Positions 32,669-42,736 are shown, numbered from the stretch's first letter. The stretch is 48,794 bases of DNA from an uncultured Chitinophagaceae bacterium (GCA_938017685.1 CALIIL010000006.1:1-48794), one strand, 5' to 3'. A program made the numbers and translations. Notes: a model not told the origin generated them from the letters alone.

Positions 32669-34438
32669 ATGAAAAAACCAATACTATTTTATCAAGAAGA
32701 GTTAGCGCGATACGAAGCCGATACACATAAGCTCAAGAGCCAATTGGTTCAGTTGAGCTTAGTGCGCTTAGCTATTTTCTTATTGACATCTTTGGGGGTG
32801 TACCTAGTTTATCCCAACGAATTATATTGTTTAGGCATTATCGTTTTGGGCATTGCTGTTTTTTTATTTTTAATGAAAAAACATGCCAACCTCAAAGAAG
32901 AAAAAAACTTAACCGAGGCATTAGCCCAACTTAATGCCGAAGAAATAGCGATAGCCAATGGAGACTTTCATAATAGAAATACAGGTGAGCTATTCCAAAA
33001 CCCGAAACATTACTACAGCTTAGACATTGACCTGTTCGGACGCGCTTCTTTCTTTCAATATATGAATAGAACCGAAACAGAAGAGGGAACGGGAGCTTTG
33101 GCCAATGTATTGCTTGCAAATGAAATAACTAGCATCTCTTCTCGCCAGGAAACTATTAAAGAGTTAGCCGCCCTGCCTAAATGGAGACAACTATTTGCGG
33201 CCACGGCACGATTAATTAAAATACAAACGCCCGGTGCTTCCATTATTGATTGGCTTAATAACTATCAATCATTTATTCCGAAATTCATGCAATGGTTCCC
33301 AATGATATTTAGTGGCTTGTCCATTGGAGTTATTGCATTATTTGTATTGGACTATATTCCTGAGTTTGCTGTGCTTGTTTGGCTTTTTATAGGCTTGGGT
33401 ATTACAGGCTATTTCAAAAAGAAAACAGACCTACTATCACAAAATATTGACCGAGTAAAAGATACGTTCCAGCAGTACGCCAATTTATTAGAGCAAATAG
33501 AGAACCAAACATTCCACGGAAAACTATTACAAGAGCAAAAAGAATTAATACAAGCTGAAGGGAAAAAAGCATCGACTATATTTAAAGAATTAACGAAAAT
33601 TATCAAGGATTTTGATAATCGTAAAAACATCTTATCCGCTGTAATATCGAATGGTTTTATGTTGTGGGATATAAAACAAACCTACAAATTAGAACAATGG
33701 ATTGCACAGTATAATAATAAAATAGAAGATTGGCTAAAAGCTGTTTCGTTTTTTGATGCGTATAATTCATTGGGTAATTATGCTTTCAATAAACCCGAAT
33801 ATATTTACCCAAGCATCAATACGAACCACACGACAATTGATACTAAATCACTCGGTCATCCTTTACTATTCTCAGACAATCGAGTGGATAATGATTTAAA
33901 AATAAACAATCAAGAATTCTTTATTATAACGGGAGCCAATATGGCGGGCAAGAGTACATTTCTCAGAACTATATCCTTGCATATTGTAATGGCTAATGTA
34001 GGTTTACCTATTTGCGCAGCACGAAGCGAATACACCCCCGTAAAACTTATAACAAGTATGCGCACTGTAGATTCTCTTACAGACGATAGCTCATACTTCT
34101 TTGCTGAATTAACTCGCTTAAAATTCATTATTAACGAAATAAAAAAAGAGCCTTATTTCATTATCCTAGATGAAATACTAAAAGGAACCAACAGCACGGA
34201 CAAAGCCATTGGATCTAAAAAGTTTGTAGAGAAATTAGTCGCATCTAAGGCAACGGGAATTATAGCTACACATGATTTAAGTCTCTGCGAAATAGAAAAG
34301 GTATTGGACGAAGTAAAAAACTATTACTTCGACGCGGAAATAATTGATGACGAATTACACTTTGACTACACCTTTAAAAAAGGGATTTGTAAAAATATGA
34401 ACGCCTCCTTTTTATTGAAAAAAATGGAGATTGTGTAA
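32669..34438 (+). CDS. Membrane-linked MutS-like ATPase
   Basis: 589 residues. Two hydrophobic helices near residues 32-70 and a second pair at about 208-250 frame coiled-coil-like stretches, then a MutS/MutS2-type ATPase with Walker A GANMAGKST, Walker B-like FIILDEILKGTNS and the trans-acting loop in TDDSSYFFAEL. The mismatch-recognition domain of MutS is absent, as are the Smr nuclease and KOW domains of MutS2. The role is unknown; mismatch repair is unlikely given the membrane segments. A strong hairpin terminator follows 6 bases after the stop. Confidence 0.85.
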   Translation: MKKPILFYQEELARYEADTHKLKSQLVQLSLVRLAIFLLTSLGVYLVYPNELYCLGIIVLGIAVFLFLMKKHANLKEEKNLTEALAQLNAEEIAIANGDFHNRNTGELFQNPKHYYSLDIDLFGRASFFQYMNRTETEEGTGALANVLLANEITSISSRQETIKELAALPKWRQLFAATARLIKIQTPGASIIDWLNNYQSFIPKFMQWFPMIFSGLSIGVIALFVLDYIPEFAVLVWLFIGLGITGYFKKKTDLLSQNIDRVKDTFQQYANLLEQIENQTFHGKLLQEQKELIQAEGKKASTIFKELTKIIKDFDNRKNILSAVISNGFMLWDIKQTYKLEQWIAQYNNKIEDWLKAVSFFDAYNSLGNYAFNKPEYIYPSINTNHTTIDTKSLGHPLLFSDNRVDNDLKINNQEFFIITGANMAGKSTFLRTISLHIVMANVGLPICAARSEYTPVKLITSMRTVDSLTDDSSYFFAELTRLKFIINEIKKEPYFIILDEILKGTNSTDKAIGSKKFVEKLVASKATGIIATHDLSLCEIEKVLDEVKNYYFDAEIIDDELHFDYTFKKGICKNMNASFLLKKMEIV

Positions 34439-34444
34439 AGCACA

Positions 34445-34469
34445 AAGACCTCCTAGAACAGGAGGTCTT
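34445..34469. terminator. Bidirectional hairpin terminator
   Basis: A perfect 10-bp stem (AAGACCTCCT at 34445-34454 and AGGAGGTCTT at 34460-34469) with a five-base loop between the convergent MutS-like gene and the secreted protein gene. Confidence 0.85.
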
Positions 34470-34493
34470 AACCACTAGATTGATTTGGTGCGT

Positions 34494-35396
34494 TTATCGG
34501 ATTGTATAAGATTTTCCACAATACTCACTTGGATCTAATAAATAGGTCATATCGCCACCTGCCGAATTGCATCGATATATTTTACTTAATTTACAATCAA
34601 TTTTTTCCCAGCTGCCTCCTCTAATTTTACGAGCAGCTCCTCCTTTACATTTGTAATAAACATCATAGCTCAGCTTGTTTGTTATAACCAAGGTTGCATT
34701 ATCAATTTTACGCTGTTCTTCTTTACTCCATTTTAATAAGCCTTTCCATGTCTCTTTATCTTTAGCCAATTGTTTTTCATAAGATGGGTTAGCACTTTTC
34801 CAAGTCGCAATGTTAGCATCCTGTTGTGCTACTTCTTTCTTTAAATAAGCCGCTACTTTTTGTGGCCAATTCTCCGTTTTCATTTTCATCTCTGTTTTCA
34901 TTGCCTCTTTAAGTGCTTTAATCTTATTTAACTTACCACCTTTTTTCCATACCTCAGCAATGGTAAAATCAGCTGGACTTTTATACTGTGACAATCTAAC
35001 GATAGCACCATCTACTACTAAAATTCGCTCACCACTTTTTTCATTCGTTCTACTCTTAAGGTACTTGACTTTTGGATGCTTAATATTACCCGTTACCATA
35101 GCCGTTGGGTATCCATCCTTATCGGAAACCCATGATGTTTTTGATGAGTAGTTGGCCACACTTGACTTTACGGTAAAGCTCGCTATATCATCGGTATGCT
35201 CAAAAGTTACTTCCTTGGGTGGTCTCTCGTAATCATAAAAATATTTATAATCACTTCCTTCTTTTTTAAGGCTATATACTCTAAATGTACCTTCTCCTAA
35301 CTTCATGAAGGCTTCGTATTGATTTTGCGCATCAGCGCTTAGTCCTATTGTGGTAGCTAAAAAAATGATAGCCAAAACTTTTATTCCTTGTTTCAT
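34494..35396 (-). CDS. Secreted protein of unknown function
   Basis: 300 residues with a signal peptide (MKQGIKVLAIIFLATTIGLS, then ADAQ). The central part is Lys/Glu-rich and probably helical (about 165-240); the C-terminal 65 residues hold four Cys (YYKCKG, KIDCKL, IYRCNS, EYCGKS), which may form disulfides in a small beta domain. I do not recognise the family. No T9SS sorting domain is seen. The direct-repeat site upstream (35458-35490) matches that before the LamG/T9SS gene, so the two are probably controlled together by the LytTR regulator. Confidence 0.75.
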   Translation of the reverse strand: MKQGIKVLAIIFLATTIGLSADAQNQYEAFMKLGEGTFRVYSLKKEGSDYKYFYDYERPPKEVTFEHTDDIASFTVKSSVANYSSKTSWVSDKDGYPTAMVTGNIKHPKVKYLKSRTNEKSGERILVVDGAIVRLSQYKSPADFTIAEVWKKGGKLNKIKALKEAMKTEMKMKTENWPQKVAAYLKKEVAQQDANIATWKSANPSYEKQLAKDKETWKGLLKWSKEEQRKIDNATLVITNKLSYDVYYKCKGGAARKIRGGSWEKIDCKLSKIYRCNSAGGDMTYLLDPSEYCGKSYTIR

Positions 35397-35457
35397 AATA
35401 ATTTTTCCTATTGTTTATAAGACAAATGTGCATTGGTTTTTAAGGTTCAAATAATTT

Positions 35458-35490
35458 GATTTCCCAAGTGTAACAACAACTTTCCAAAGT
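35458..35490 (-). promoter_or_regulatory. LytTR-type direct-repeat site 1
   Basis: On the minus strand the units ACTTTGGAAAGTTG and ACTTGGGAAATC are spaced 21 bases apart, about two helical turns, the geometry of LytTR-domain sites. The site ends about 62 bases before the ATG of the secreted protein gene. A -7-like CACATTTG (minus strand, 35423-35430) lies 27 bases downstream. Confidence 0.6.
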
Positions 35491-35503
35491 ACATAACATA
35501 AAA

Positions 35504-35529
35504 AAACCAGAGACGTAAACCTCTGGTTT
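35504..35529. terminator. Hairpin terminator of the LamG/T9SS gene
   Basis: Stem AAACCAGAG (35504-35512) with CTCTGGTTT (35521-35529), eight-base loop, followed on the minus strand by a run of T. It lies 21 bases beyond the stop of the LamG gene. Confidence 0.8.
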
Positions 35530-35550
35530 AGTGCCGTCATATAAACTGTA

Positions 35551-38500
35551 CTATTTCTTTATAAGCTTTACAGATTTTGTAAGTTTGGCAGTTTTATATT
35601 CTAAGATATACATTCCGTTAGGTAATGATTTTAGATTAATCACTCCGTGCTCTGATGCTTCTTGTTTCAACAATAATTGCCCTGTGATACTTCTTAATAT
35701 TACGCTTCCGCTTATTTTTTCATTAGACGAAAATGCGTATTGAATTGCATCTGTAGCTGGGTTGGGATATACACTTAATCTATTTTCTGTTTCGTATTGT
35801 ATTGTACGTATTTCAGATATTGATTGCCTGCCATCTATATCTTCTTGAATAATTCTGTAATATACTTTTCCGTTCACATTTGGTTGATCGTAAGTGGTAT
35901 AATTATTTTCTAACAAACCATTTTTCTTACTTTCTACAAAATCAATCATTTCCCAATCAGAAGCGTTGAGGCTTCTTTGAATTTGATAACCTTTACAGTT
36001 TTCTTCATTAGCTACTGCCCAGTTTAGTTCTACTCGTTCATTGTTTTTAAATGCATCAAACGCCAACCACTGCACTGGTAGTGGTGTAACATTGCCTAGC
36101 ATGTGCATTCTAAATTCGCTAAACTGATCCACTACAGCTTCAAAATAATGACCATTCCAAGCCATGCCTGCTGAATATGCGCCACCTACATTGGTTAATG
36201 GTTGATTGTGATATAAATTATTCAACGTACCAGACACATAGCTATAAATCATGGCACTATCCGCTGAAGGGTTTGGTACATTTTTATTCCAATATAAATT
36301 GAAGTTTGTTGGCGTAGTATTCGTTGGATCACAGTCTTCATTGTTCCCGCTGATATGACTTAGTATAAGATCCTGCGGCGTGCATGTAAGGCAGCCAGTT
36401 GCCGCTTTTAGCGTATCTAAATCTTCGCGCATGTAATAAAAACGAACATTCACCGGATTTGTAAATGTGTTGGCCGCATTGAGCACCCAGGTTTTATTCA
36501 TATACTTTGGATTAAATACTGTGAGATTATTATTGTTATTTACGTCAGACACCGTCAATCGTTCGTTGTGTAAAGTAGCTGTAACCATACCTAAGTTTTG
36601 ACCATTCGGATTTACTGACGCCACAACCTTACCTTGACTATTCATCAAGTGAAACCATTGACTACCGCTAACTGCTCCACAGCTTGCTGCAGAAACAGTT
36701 GATGCAAAAGAGCCGCAATTTTGGTTACTAAATTCATCATAAACACCAATGGGTTCATTGGGGTTCATTACTTGTACCGTTTTTGTTACAGGACATACAT
36801 CATTTGTATTCGTAACACGATAAGTGTGCCTTCCTGGCGAGACCGTATGCGGGCTGCTCACTTGGTTAAAACCGTTGTGATAGATTACTTGAACGGTAGG
36901 CGTAGGACCTACATTACTAATGAGATTAATAATGTTTGTACCTGTGCTACCGGAGCATAAAGGCTGTTGAGTAGTCACACTAAAAATAGGTGCGGCATTT
37001 GCGCTATAAGTAACATTCGCATGAGTAGTTGTGGCACCTAAGCAAGCACTTACAAACTGGCAAGTGTAGTTTCCCGTATCGCTAACCATAAAATTAGCTA
37101 TGCTCAAATCGGCCGTGCGTACACCTCTAATTCTGCTTGTATTATTTAGTGCTATTCCATCTTTATACCACTTATACTGCACCGGATTTAAAGTATCCGA
37201 CGTATTCCCAAAGGTCAATAACTCTAGGTTAGCACCATTGCAAAATGAAAAGCCAGAAATGCCAGGTGCTGTTCGACCTATGTTACCATGTACTATTTCT
37301 GCATAGAGTCTATCCACCATTACTTGATCAGCAGGATAATTATATAAGCGTAAGTCATCATAAAAACCAATCGCTGTTTGTTGTAACCCTCCTGTACCAC
37401 CCAATCCTGTGATAGGCATTACCTGCTGCGTAGTAGCATTATTTCTATTGACTACTAATTGTTTATCTACATATATTTTAGCATTTGTACCGTCTCGGAC
37501 CAGCACAATATGATGCCAAGCATTGGGCGTAAAGACTTGATTTGTACTCCAAGTAATGCCGCTTGGTTCGTCATAGCCAATCTTGCCTTGGTAAGCGATA
37601 ACGGGTGCAAAATTTCCGTTAGTAGAACGAACTAAATGTCGAACACTACCAAAATTATTGGCATCGTATTTATACCAAAAAGAAGTTGTTGAGCTTGCAT
37701 CACTAAAGTTATTTTGTAAAACCAAACTGGTATTAGTATTGCTAATACCTATTGAATTATGCCCACGGTTAAAACGATTGGGTGCACTAAACTGCACCCC
37801 TTGCGAGTTATTATTCGGTAGAATATTTCCTGTAACGGCGCTCGGTACCGCTGCACCGTTCGGGTAAGGATATAATGCTACTAAGCCAGTATTTAAATCA
37901 GTGAGGCCATAGGTCACAGTTACAGTACTACTCGTATCAGAATAAAAGCAATTTTTTGCAATGACAAAGTACTGCCCTGCAGTGCTTTGGTTGGCTTGTG
38001 TAAATACATACTCTGGTACTGAAGTTGTACCTAATAAATTATTGTCCTTGTACCAATCATACTGTGTAGCACTATCACAAACAAGTGTTAGCTTCACCCC
38101 CGATTCTTCTGGGCAAATATGTACGGGCTCTAAATCTTGTGTTATTTGAAATTCTTGTTTTCCATTAAAAAGTTGGGTTATCTCGGTAAGAGAAAGTTTC
38201 CTATTATAAATTCTATAATCATCTAAGGCACCCTTAATATTTCCTGAGCCTGTTTCAAAGCCCAACAAATAATTCATTTGCGTAATTGCATGCCCTGTTA
38301 CTTCTTGACCTCTAAAAATATTGTCTTCGTAGATACTTACTGTATCTCCCGATTTTACAAAAGTTACTAACTTCCAAGTTGTATTTGGAGTATTCATACT
38401 AAACTTCCATGCGGGTCCTGAATAACTAGGGTTAAAATATTTATACAACCCAAAACCAGGATTGACAAAGTTACTATTGGACATATCGCCACCCATACCA

Positions 38501-38877
38501 ATAAATGTGGTTGGGTTGGTGCCATCGTGATAAGTACCGATCCCTGTGGCTTGAGCATTTACACACAAGATCCCATTGTACTGTCTAAACCAGAAAGAGA
38601 TGGTAAAGTCTGTACCGACCGGTATGGGAGCTATAGATAATGCTTTATCAAAACCTCCTAAATCCAAGGCTCCATTTGCATTATTATCTTTTGATAAAAC
38701 ATATGATGTTCCACTAGTAGAACTTAAGACTGCATTATTGTTTCCAACAGCATCATTCGTATTTCCATCAAATTTGTAATGGTGTATTAATCCACTATCT
38801 ATTGTACACTGTGCGTCTAATTTGTATATACTAGTACAAAGTATAAATAAGCTTAAAAGTAAAATTTTGTTTTGCAT
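35551..38877 (-). CDS. Large secreted LamG/Ig-like protein with T9SS C-terminal sorting domain
   Basis: 1108 residues. Signal peptide (MQNKILLLSLFILCTSIYKL), a LamG/concanavalin-like domain at about 25-245, an Ig-like domain at about 250-330, a second LamG domain at about 335-525, a second Ig-like domain to about 635, a long beta-rich region and finally a type A sorting domain (SVYPNPATDAIQY and TGQLLLKQ to the terminal KSVKLIKK). It should cross the outer membrane through the type IX system and be anchored or released at the surface. Function is likely adhesion or glycan binding. A LytTR-type direct repeat lies 62 bases before the start. Confidence 0.9.
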   Translation of the reverse strand: MQNKILLLSLFILCTSIYKLDAQCTIDSGLIHHYKFDGNTNDAVGNNNAVLSSTSGTSYVLSKDNNANGALDLGGFDKALSIAPIPVGTDFTISFWFRQYNGILCVNAQATGIGTYHDGTNPTTFIGMGGDMSNSNFVNPGFGLYKYFNPSYSGPAWKFSMNTPNTTWKLVTFVKSGDTVSIYEDNIFRGQEVTGHAITQMNYLLGFETGSGNIKGALDDYRIYNRKLSLTEITQLFNGKQEFQITQDLEPVHICPEESGVKLTLVCDSATQYDWYKDNNLLGTTSVPEYVFTQANQSTAGQYFVIAKNCFYSDTSSTVTVTYGLTDLNTGLVALYPYPNGAAVPSAVTGNILPNNNSQGVQFSAPNRFNRGHNSIGISNTNTSLVLQNNFSDASSTTSFWYKYDANNFGSVRHLVRSTNGNFAPVIAYQGKIGYDEPSGITWSTNQVFTPNAWHHIVLVRDGTNAKIYVDKQLVVNRNNATTQQVMPITGLGGTGGLQQTAIGFYDDLRLYNYPADQVMVDRLYAEIVHGNIGRTAPGISGFSFCNGANLELLTFGNTSDTLNPVQYKWYKDGIALNNTSRIRGVRTADLSIANFMVSDTGNYTCQFVSACLGATTTHANVTYSANAAPIFSVTTQQPLCSGSTGTNIINLISNVGPTPTVQVIYHNGFNQVSSPHTVSPGRHTYRVTNTNDVCPVTKTVQVMNPNEPIGVYDEFSNQNCGSFASTVSAASCGAVSGSQWFHLMNSQGKVVASVNPNGQNLGMVTATLHNERLTVSDVNNNNNLTVFNPKYMNKTWVLNAANTFTNPVNVRFYYMREDLDTLKAATGCLTCTPQDLILSHISGNNEDCDPTNTTPTNFNLYWNKNVPNPSADSAMIYSYVSGTLNNLYHNQPLTNVGGAYSAGMAWNGHYFEAVVDQFSEFRMHMLGNVTPLPVQWLAFDAFKNNERVELNWAVANEENCKGYQIQRSLNASDWEMIDFVESKKNGLLENNYTTYDQPNVNGKVYYRIIQEDIDGRQSISEIRTIQYETENRLSVYPNPATDAIQYAFSSNEKISGSVILRSITGQLLLKQEASEHGVINLKSLPNGMYILEYKTAKLTKSVKLIKK

Positions 38878-38938
38878 GGCTTGTCTTTATTGTTTCTAAA
38901 AACAAAAATGCCAAACAATAAAAGCTCTACTCAATTTG

Positions 38939-38976
38939 ATTTCCGAAAGGCATCATCAACTTTCCGAAGTGTAAAT
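38939..38976 (-). promoter_or_regulatory. LytTR-type direct-repeat site 2
   Basis: On the minus strand ACTTCGGAAAGTTG and CTTTCGGAAATCAA are 21 bases apart. The site lies 62 bases before the LamG/T9SS gene; a -7-like CATTTTTG (minus strand, 38903-38910) lies 28 bases downstream, the same spacing as at site 1. Both sites also share the flanking AATTTGAT on the plus strand. Confidence 0.6.
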
Positions 38977-38989
38977 TAAAAGGACATCA

Positions 38990-39739
38990 TCAGCTTTTGG
39001 ATTGAAACAAAACTTCTTCTATCTGAGATTTTTTGTCTCGTGATATACTGACCTCTACCTCATTTTCCATGATGAGGGTATTGTTTCCTTTTTTATAAGT
39101 AGCCACCAAATTAAGGTTAATATAAAATGAACGATGCACGCGCATAAAATTTTCATCATCATTTATCATTTCGGCATAATAGTTTAGCGGCTTACTGGTC
39201 ACCATACTCGAGCCATCTTGCTTTACTATTTTGGCATAAGCACGCTGCGCCTCTATGTGACTAATATCTTTAATATAAACGAATTGCACACCCTCAGCCA
39301 TGGGAATGGCAATTTTTTTTAACTTTTCTTGCTCTATATTTTCTTTTAGCGCATCCAATCGCGCTTGCATGTTTTGTGCATCTAAGCGTGATTTTAAATT
39401 AGCTACGGCTTTTTTAAGCAAGGAAATACGCACTGGCTTCATTACATAATCCACGGCTGATATTTCAAAGGCTTTAAGTGCATATTCGCTATAGGCTGTT
39501 ACGAATATGATTTCAAAATCTACTTTATCAAAAAAGGATAAAAGCTCAAAGCCCGAATAATTAGGCATTTCAATATCTAAGAATACAACGTCAGGTCTAT
39601 TTTTTTTAATAGCCAGCACTGCATCTGGCACATTGGCACATTCTCCTATTACCTCAACGGCAGGGGTATAGGCTGTAAGCAACTCACGCATTACTTCGCG
39701 TGCTGGTCTTTCGTCGTCTACTATTAGTGCTCGTATCAT
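38990..39739 (-). CDS. LytTR-family response regulator
   Basis: 249 residues: a receiver domain with Asp8, Asp9 and the phosphate acceptor Asp55 (VVFLDIEMPN), then VTAYSEYALKAFEISAVDYVMKP with the conserved Lys near 102, and a LytTR DNA-binding domain (about 142-245, including FMRVHRSFYINL). It is the partner of the histidine kinase encoded 66 bases upstream. LytTR proteins bind direct repeats separated by about two helical turns; such repeats are seen at 35458, 38939 and 39779. Confidence 0.95.
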   Translation of the reverse strand: MIRALIVDDERPAREVMRELLTAYTPAVEVIGECANVPDAVLAIKKNRPDVVFLDIEMPNYSGFELLSFFDKVDFEIIFVTAYSEYALKAFEISAVDYVMKPVRISLLKKAVANLKSRLDAQNMQARLDALKENIEQEKLKKIAIPMAEGVQFVYIKDISHIEAQRAYAKIVKQDGSSMVTSKPLNYYAEMINDDENFMRVHRSFYINLNLVATYKKGNNTLIMENEVEVSISRDKKSQIEEVLFQSKS

Positions 39740-39778
39740 ATTGTAATAAAAATAAATTAGTGTTGTCTTTTCAAATAC

Positions 39779-39810
39779 ATTTTCCCAAGTGTGCCTTTCA
39801 ACTTTCTAAC
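39779..39810 (-). promoter_or_regulatory. LytTR-type direct-repeat site 3
   Basis: On the minus strand CGTTAGAAAGTTG and ACTTGGGAAAATGT form the same repeat with a 22-base period. It overlaps the last codon and stop of the kinase gene and lies 40 bases before the regulator ATG, so the regulator may control its own transcription apart from the kinase. Confidence 0.55.
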
Positions 39811-42724
39811 GGTTATTTTTTTTAATAGGCAATTTTATTTCTACTACTGTACCACAATCCTCTTCCTTATCAAATGCATCACTAATACGTACTTCAATTT
39901 CTTGATTATATATTTCGTTTAAAAGTTCCATTCGTTTCTGGTTGGCTTGTGTACTAAATCCTGCGCCTTTTTTTCTCGCTTGCAATTCGCCTGCTTTCTT
40001 TCGTCCTACACCATTGTCTCTCACTATTACCAATAGTTTTTGTTGCTCTGTTTTTATAATAATATCTAGCACTTTTTTGCCTGTCTTATGTAATAGACCA
40101 TGCTTAAATACATTTTCGACATAAGGTTGAATGAACATGGGCGGGACCTTAATCTCTTGTTGTTCTTGTAAGGCTACAGTGACTTCAAAATGTATTTGAA
40201 TCTCATCGCCAAATCTTAACTTTTCGAGATCTAAATAAAGCTCGAGCATCTCAACTTCTTTACTAAGTTCAATCTCATTCTTGCCAGAGTTTTGCAAGGT
40301 CTTGCGTACTAAGTCGCTAAATATACCTAAATACTCATTCGTATTCTCAAAGTCCTTTTTAATCACTAAGTTCTGTACAGAGTTCAATGCGTTAAATACA
40401 AAATGAGGATTCATTTGCGCTTTAATGGCGGTTATTTCAGACTGCTTAATACGCTTGCTATAGACAGCTTGTTTTCTCACTTGCTGCAACCTTATATAAA
40501 ATATTAGAAGGATAATGATTAATATAATCAAAGCACAAATTAGAAAAAACCACCAAGAACGATACCACGGGGGCTTAATTGTAAAACTATATGACTGTAC
40601 TGCACTCTCTGCAAATGTTGTACTCAACTTGACCTCAAGAGTATAACTTCCTTCTTGCAATGAGTTGAATCGTATCTCGTCATCTGTAGATACTTGACTA
40701 ATCCATTCCTTATCGTTAGGCAATAAGCGATAGGTATACAAGAAATCTCCACGGCTATTAAGCGCCGCCCCTTCTAGTTTAAAAAATAGAGAATTATCAT
40801 CGTACTCAATTTTTTCTCCTTCAGCTAACAACTTATCTTTAGACCATAACGAAGCAATTTTAATATTGGCATTGGCTTTATACCTTAGTTCTAATGGCAA
40901 TATATATACTCCTTTGGCGGTTGAAACATATAGTTGCTGTTCATAAATACATGCATCAACACATACAGCCTTTGGTAAATAATTGGCTGAAGTATAAGTT
41001 GCAAATACACCAGACTGCTCCGTGAAAAGCTGCACACCATTTTCAAATATAATAATCAATGTGTCACCTTGCTTACGTAAGCGGTCAATACGCGTTTTAA
41101 GTAAACCTTCATTCTTAGACCAATGCCGTACTACTTTATTATTTTCAATTTTATACAATCCTGTTAGTCCACCGCTCCAAAGTGTCTTCCCGCCATCTGC
41201 TGGATATAAAAAATCGGATTGAATAGAAGTGCCTTTCCATAACAATTCTTTTCTTTTTTTATCAGGTGTAAATAAGTGAAACCCATTGCGCGTTCCAAGA
41301 AATATATGCCCTGTTGTTCTATTAAAATAATGACTATAGGTTTTTGCTTTAAACAAATCTAATCGATGTGAAACGCTTGCCAAGTCACCTTTCAGCTTTT
41401 CCTGTTTTACACTCTGATACTTCTGTGCAAAAAACTTTACTTGGTCTTCAGAGCCAAGGTAACTAAGTCCAGCGGAAGAGCTTATTAAGAAGTCATGCTG
41501 CTTTTTAAAATAAGAAATCCACTTAATATTAGAACCCATTCCAAGTGTTTCTTCAACCTGAGCAGTATTGTTGTTATAAACAATATTCTTAGAAAGGTTA
41601 GAAAAGAATAAGAACTGAGGGAACTGGTCTGTTTGAGACATAAAGGCTCGTCCGCTCAATTTTTTTGACCTTTGATTACTTGGCCATACCTTATACTCTA
41701 ACTTAGCATTAGTATAATGTATAGCACCATTACGAAACAATAGGTTAGTGGTATACGCTTGACCAAAATGACTAGACTTCCGAACATCACTATTAGGCAT
41801 GGCAATTATACCTTTCTGAAGAGTAGAAAACCATAATGTTCCTGTAGCATCTTTTTGAACAAAAGAAACACTCAACTCTTTAAACCAATGTGCAACTTTA
41901 TTAAATTGTTCATCATATACTAGTACACCTTTCTCGCTTAGCAAATAAAGCAATTGGCCGTAAACCTTGGCGTACAATAAGCGACCACCATTATAAGATT
42001 TAAAGGATTGAGGCGCACCTAGTGTAGCAGATTTTCGCTCTATATAACAAGGTGTTTTCTCTTTAGCAACGTATTTAAGGTTATTATCATTCCCAATAAA
42101 AAAACGCTTAGAGGCAAACTTTATTTCTGCAATTGGCTCAAAGTTTTGCGGTCCCAATTTCGTATATGATGAACTGTTGTAACTATAATTTTGATTATCA
42201 CTCCTAACAAACGCATGAGTACTATCTCTTCCATAAAATACGAGTATGCCGTTCTGTTGACCATCTTCCAGTACAACAGTGTCAAGTAAATCATTCTTTA
42301 TATCATAAGAATAAAAACTATTCGTATTTCTTGAAAATAATAACACACTGTCAGAGAGAACTTCAAGATTAGGGTAACCTATAGTTGTTGATAATTGCTT
42401 AATCAAGCTAACTTTCATTCCGTCATAACACCATATACCACCTTGAAAACTCGTAAAATATATATTACCATATTTATCTTGATCTAAGCTGGTGATAGAC
42501 AGCTCATCATTATTAGGAATGTCTATCTCTTCAACAGTACTTCCGTTGTAGCGAGCTAAGCCTTTATTCGTAGCAGCATATAGCATACCATTATGTTTAC
42601 TCAATAATAACTCGTACACCTCATTCGTTGGCAGGCCTGCTTCAGTATTAATAAAATAGTGAAAAGGATCCTGAGCGTATAAGCTCGTATTCATTATCAA
42701 GAATATAAAAAGGATTTTTCTCAT
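39806..42724 (-). CDS. Sensor histidine kinase with beta-propeller, Y_Y_Y domain and LytS-type kinase domain
   Basis: 972 residues from ATG 42722-42724. Signal peptide (MRKILFIFLIMNTSLYAQ), a long region of two-component-propeller repeats (about 25-650), a Y_Y_Y domain, one helix (WWFFLICALIILIIILLIFY, about 740-760), then a His_kinase domain with the phospho-accepting His in MNPHFVFNALNS and ATP-binding residues VRDNGVGRK. The periplasmic propeller probably senses a surface or carbohydrate cue. A Met five codons earlier lies on a -7 box and is not used. It forms a pair with the LytTR regulator. Confidence 0.94.
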   Translation of the reverse strand: MRKILFIFLIMNTSLYAQDPFHYFINTEAGLPTNEVYELLLSKHNGMLYAATNKGLARYNGSTVEEIDIPNNDELSITSLDQDKYGNIYFTSFQGGIWCYDGMKVSLIKQLSTTIGYPNLEVLSDSVLLFSRNTNSFYSYDIKNDLLDTVVLEDGQQNGILVFYGRDSTHAFVRSDNQNYSYNSSSYTKLGPQNFEPIAEIKFASKRFFIGNDNNLKYVAKEKTPCYIERKSATLGAPQSFKSYNGGRLLYAKVYGQLLYLLSEKGVLVYDEQFNKVAHWFKELSVSFVQKDATGTLWFSTLQKGIIAMPNSDVRKSSHFGQAYTTNLLFRNGAIHYTNAKLEYKVWPSNQRSKKLSGRAFMSQTDQFPQFLFFSNLSKNIVYNNNTAQVEETLGMGSNIKWISYFKKQHDFLISSSAGLSYLGSEDQVKFFAQKYQSVKQEKLKGDLASVSHRLDLFKAKTYSHYFNRTTGHIFLGTRNGFHLFTPDKKRKELLWKGTSIQSDFLYPADGGKTLWSGGLTGLYKIENNKVVRHWSKNEGLLKTRIDRLRKQGDTLIIIFENGVQLFTEQSGVFATYTSANYLPKAVCVDACIYEQQLYVSTAKGVYILPLELRYKANANIKIASLWSKDKLLAEGEKIEYDDNSLFFKLEGAALNSRGDFLYTYRLLPNDKEWISQVSTDDEIRFNSLQEGSYTLEVKLSTTFAESAVQSYSFTIKPPWYRSWWFFLICALIILIIILLIFYIRLQQVRKQAVYSKRIKQSEITAIKAQMNPHFVFNALNSVQNLVIKKDFENTNEYLGIFSDLVRKTLQNSGKNEIELSKEVEMLELYLDLEKLRFGDEIQIHFEVTVALQEQQEIKVPPMFIQPYVENVFKHGLLHKTGKKVLDIIIKTEQQKLLVIVRDNGVGRKKAGELQARKKGAGFSTQANQKRMELLNEIYNQEIEVRISDAFDKEEDCGTVVEIKLPIKKNNR

Positions 42725-42736
42725 TGAATTGGTTAA

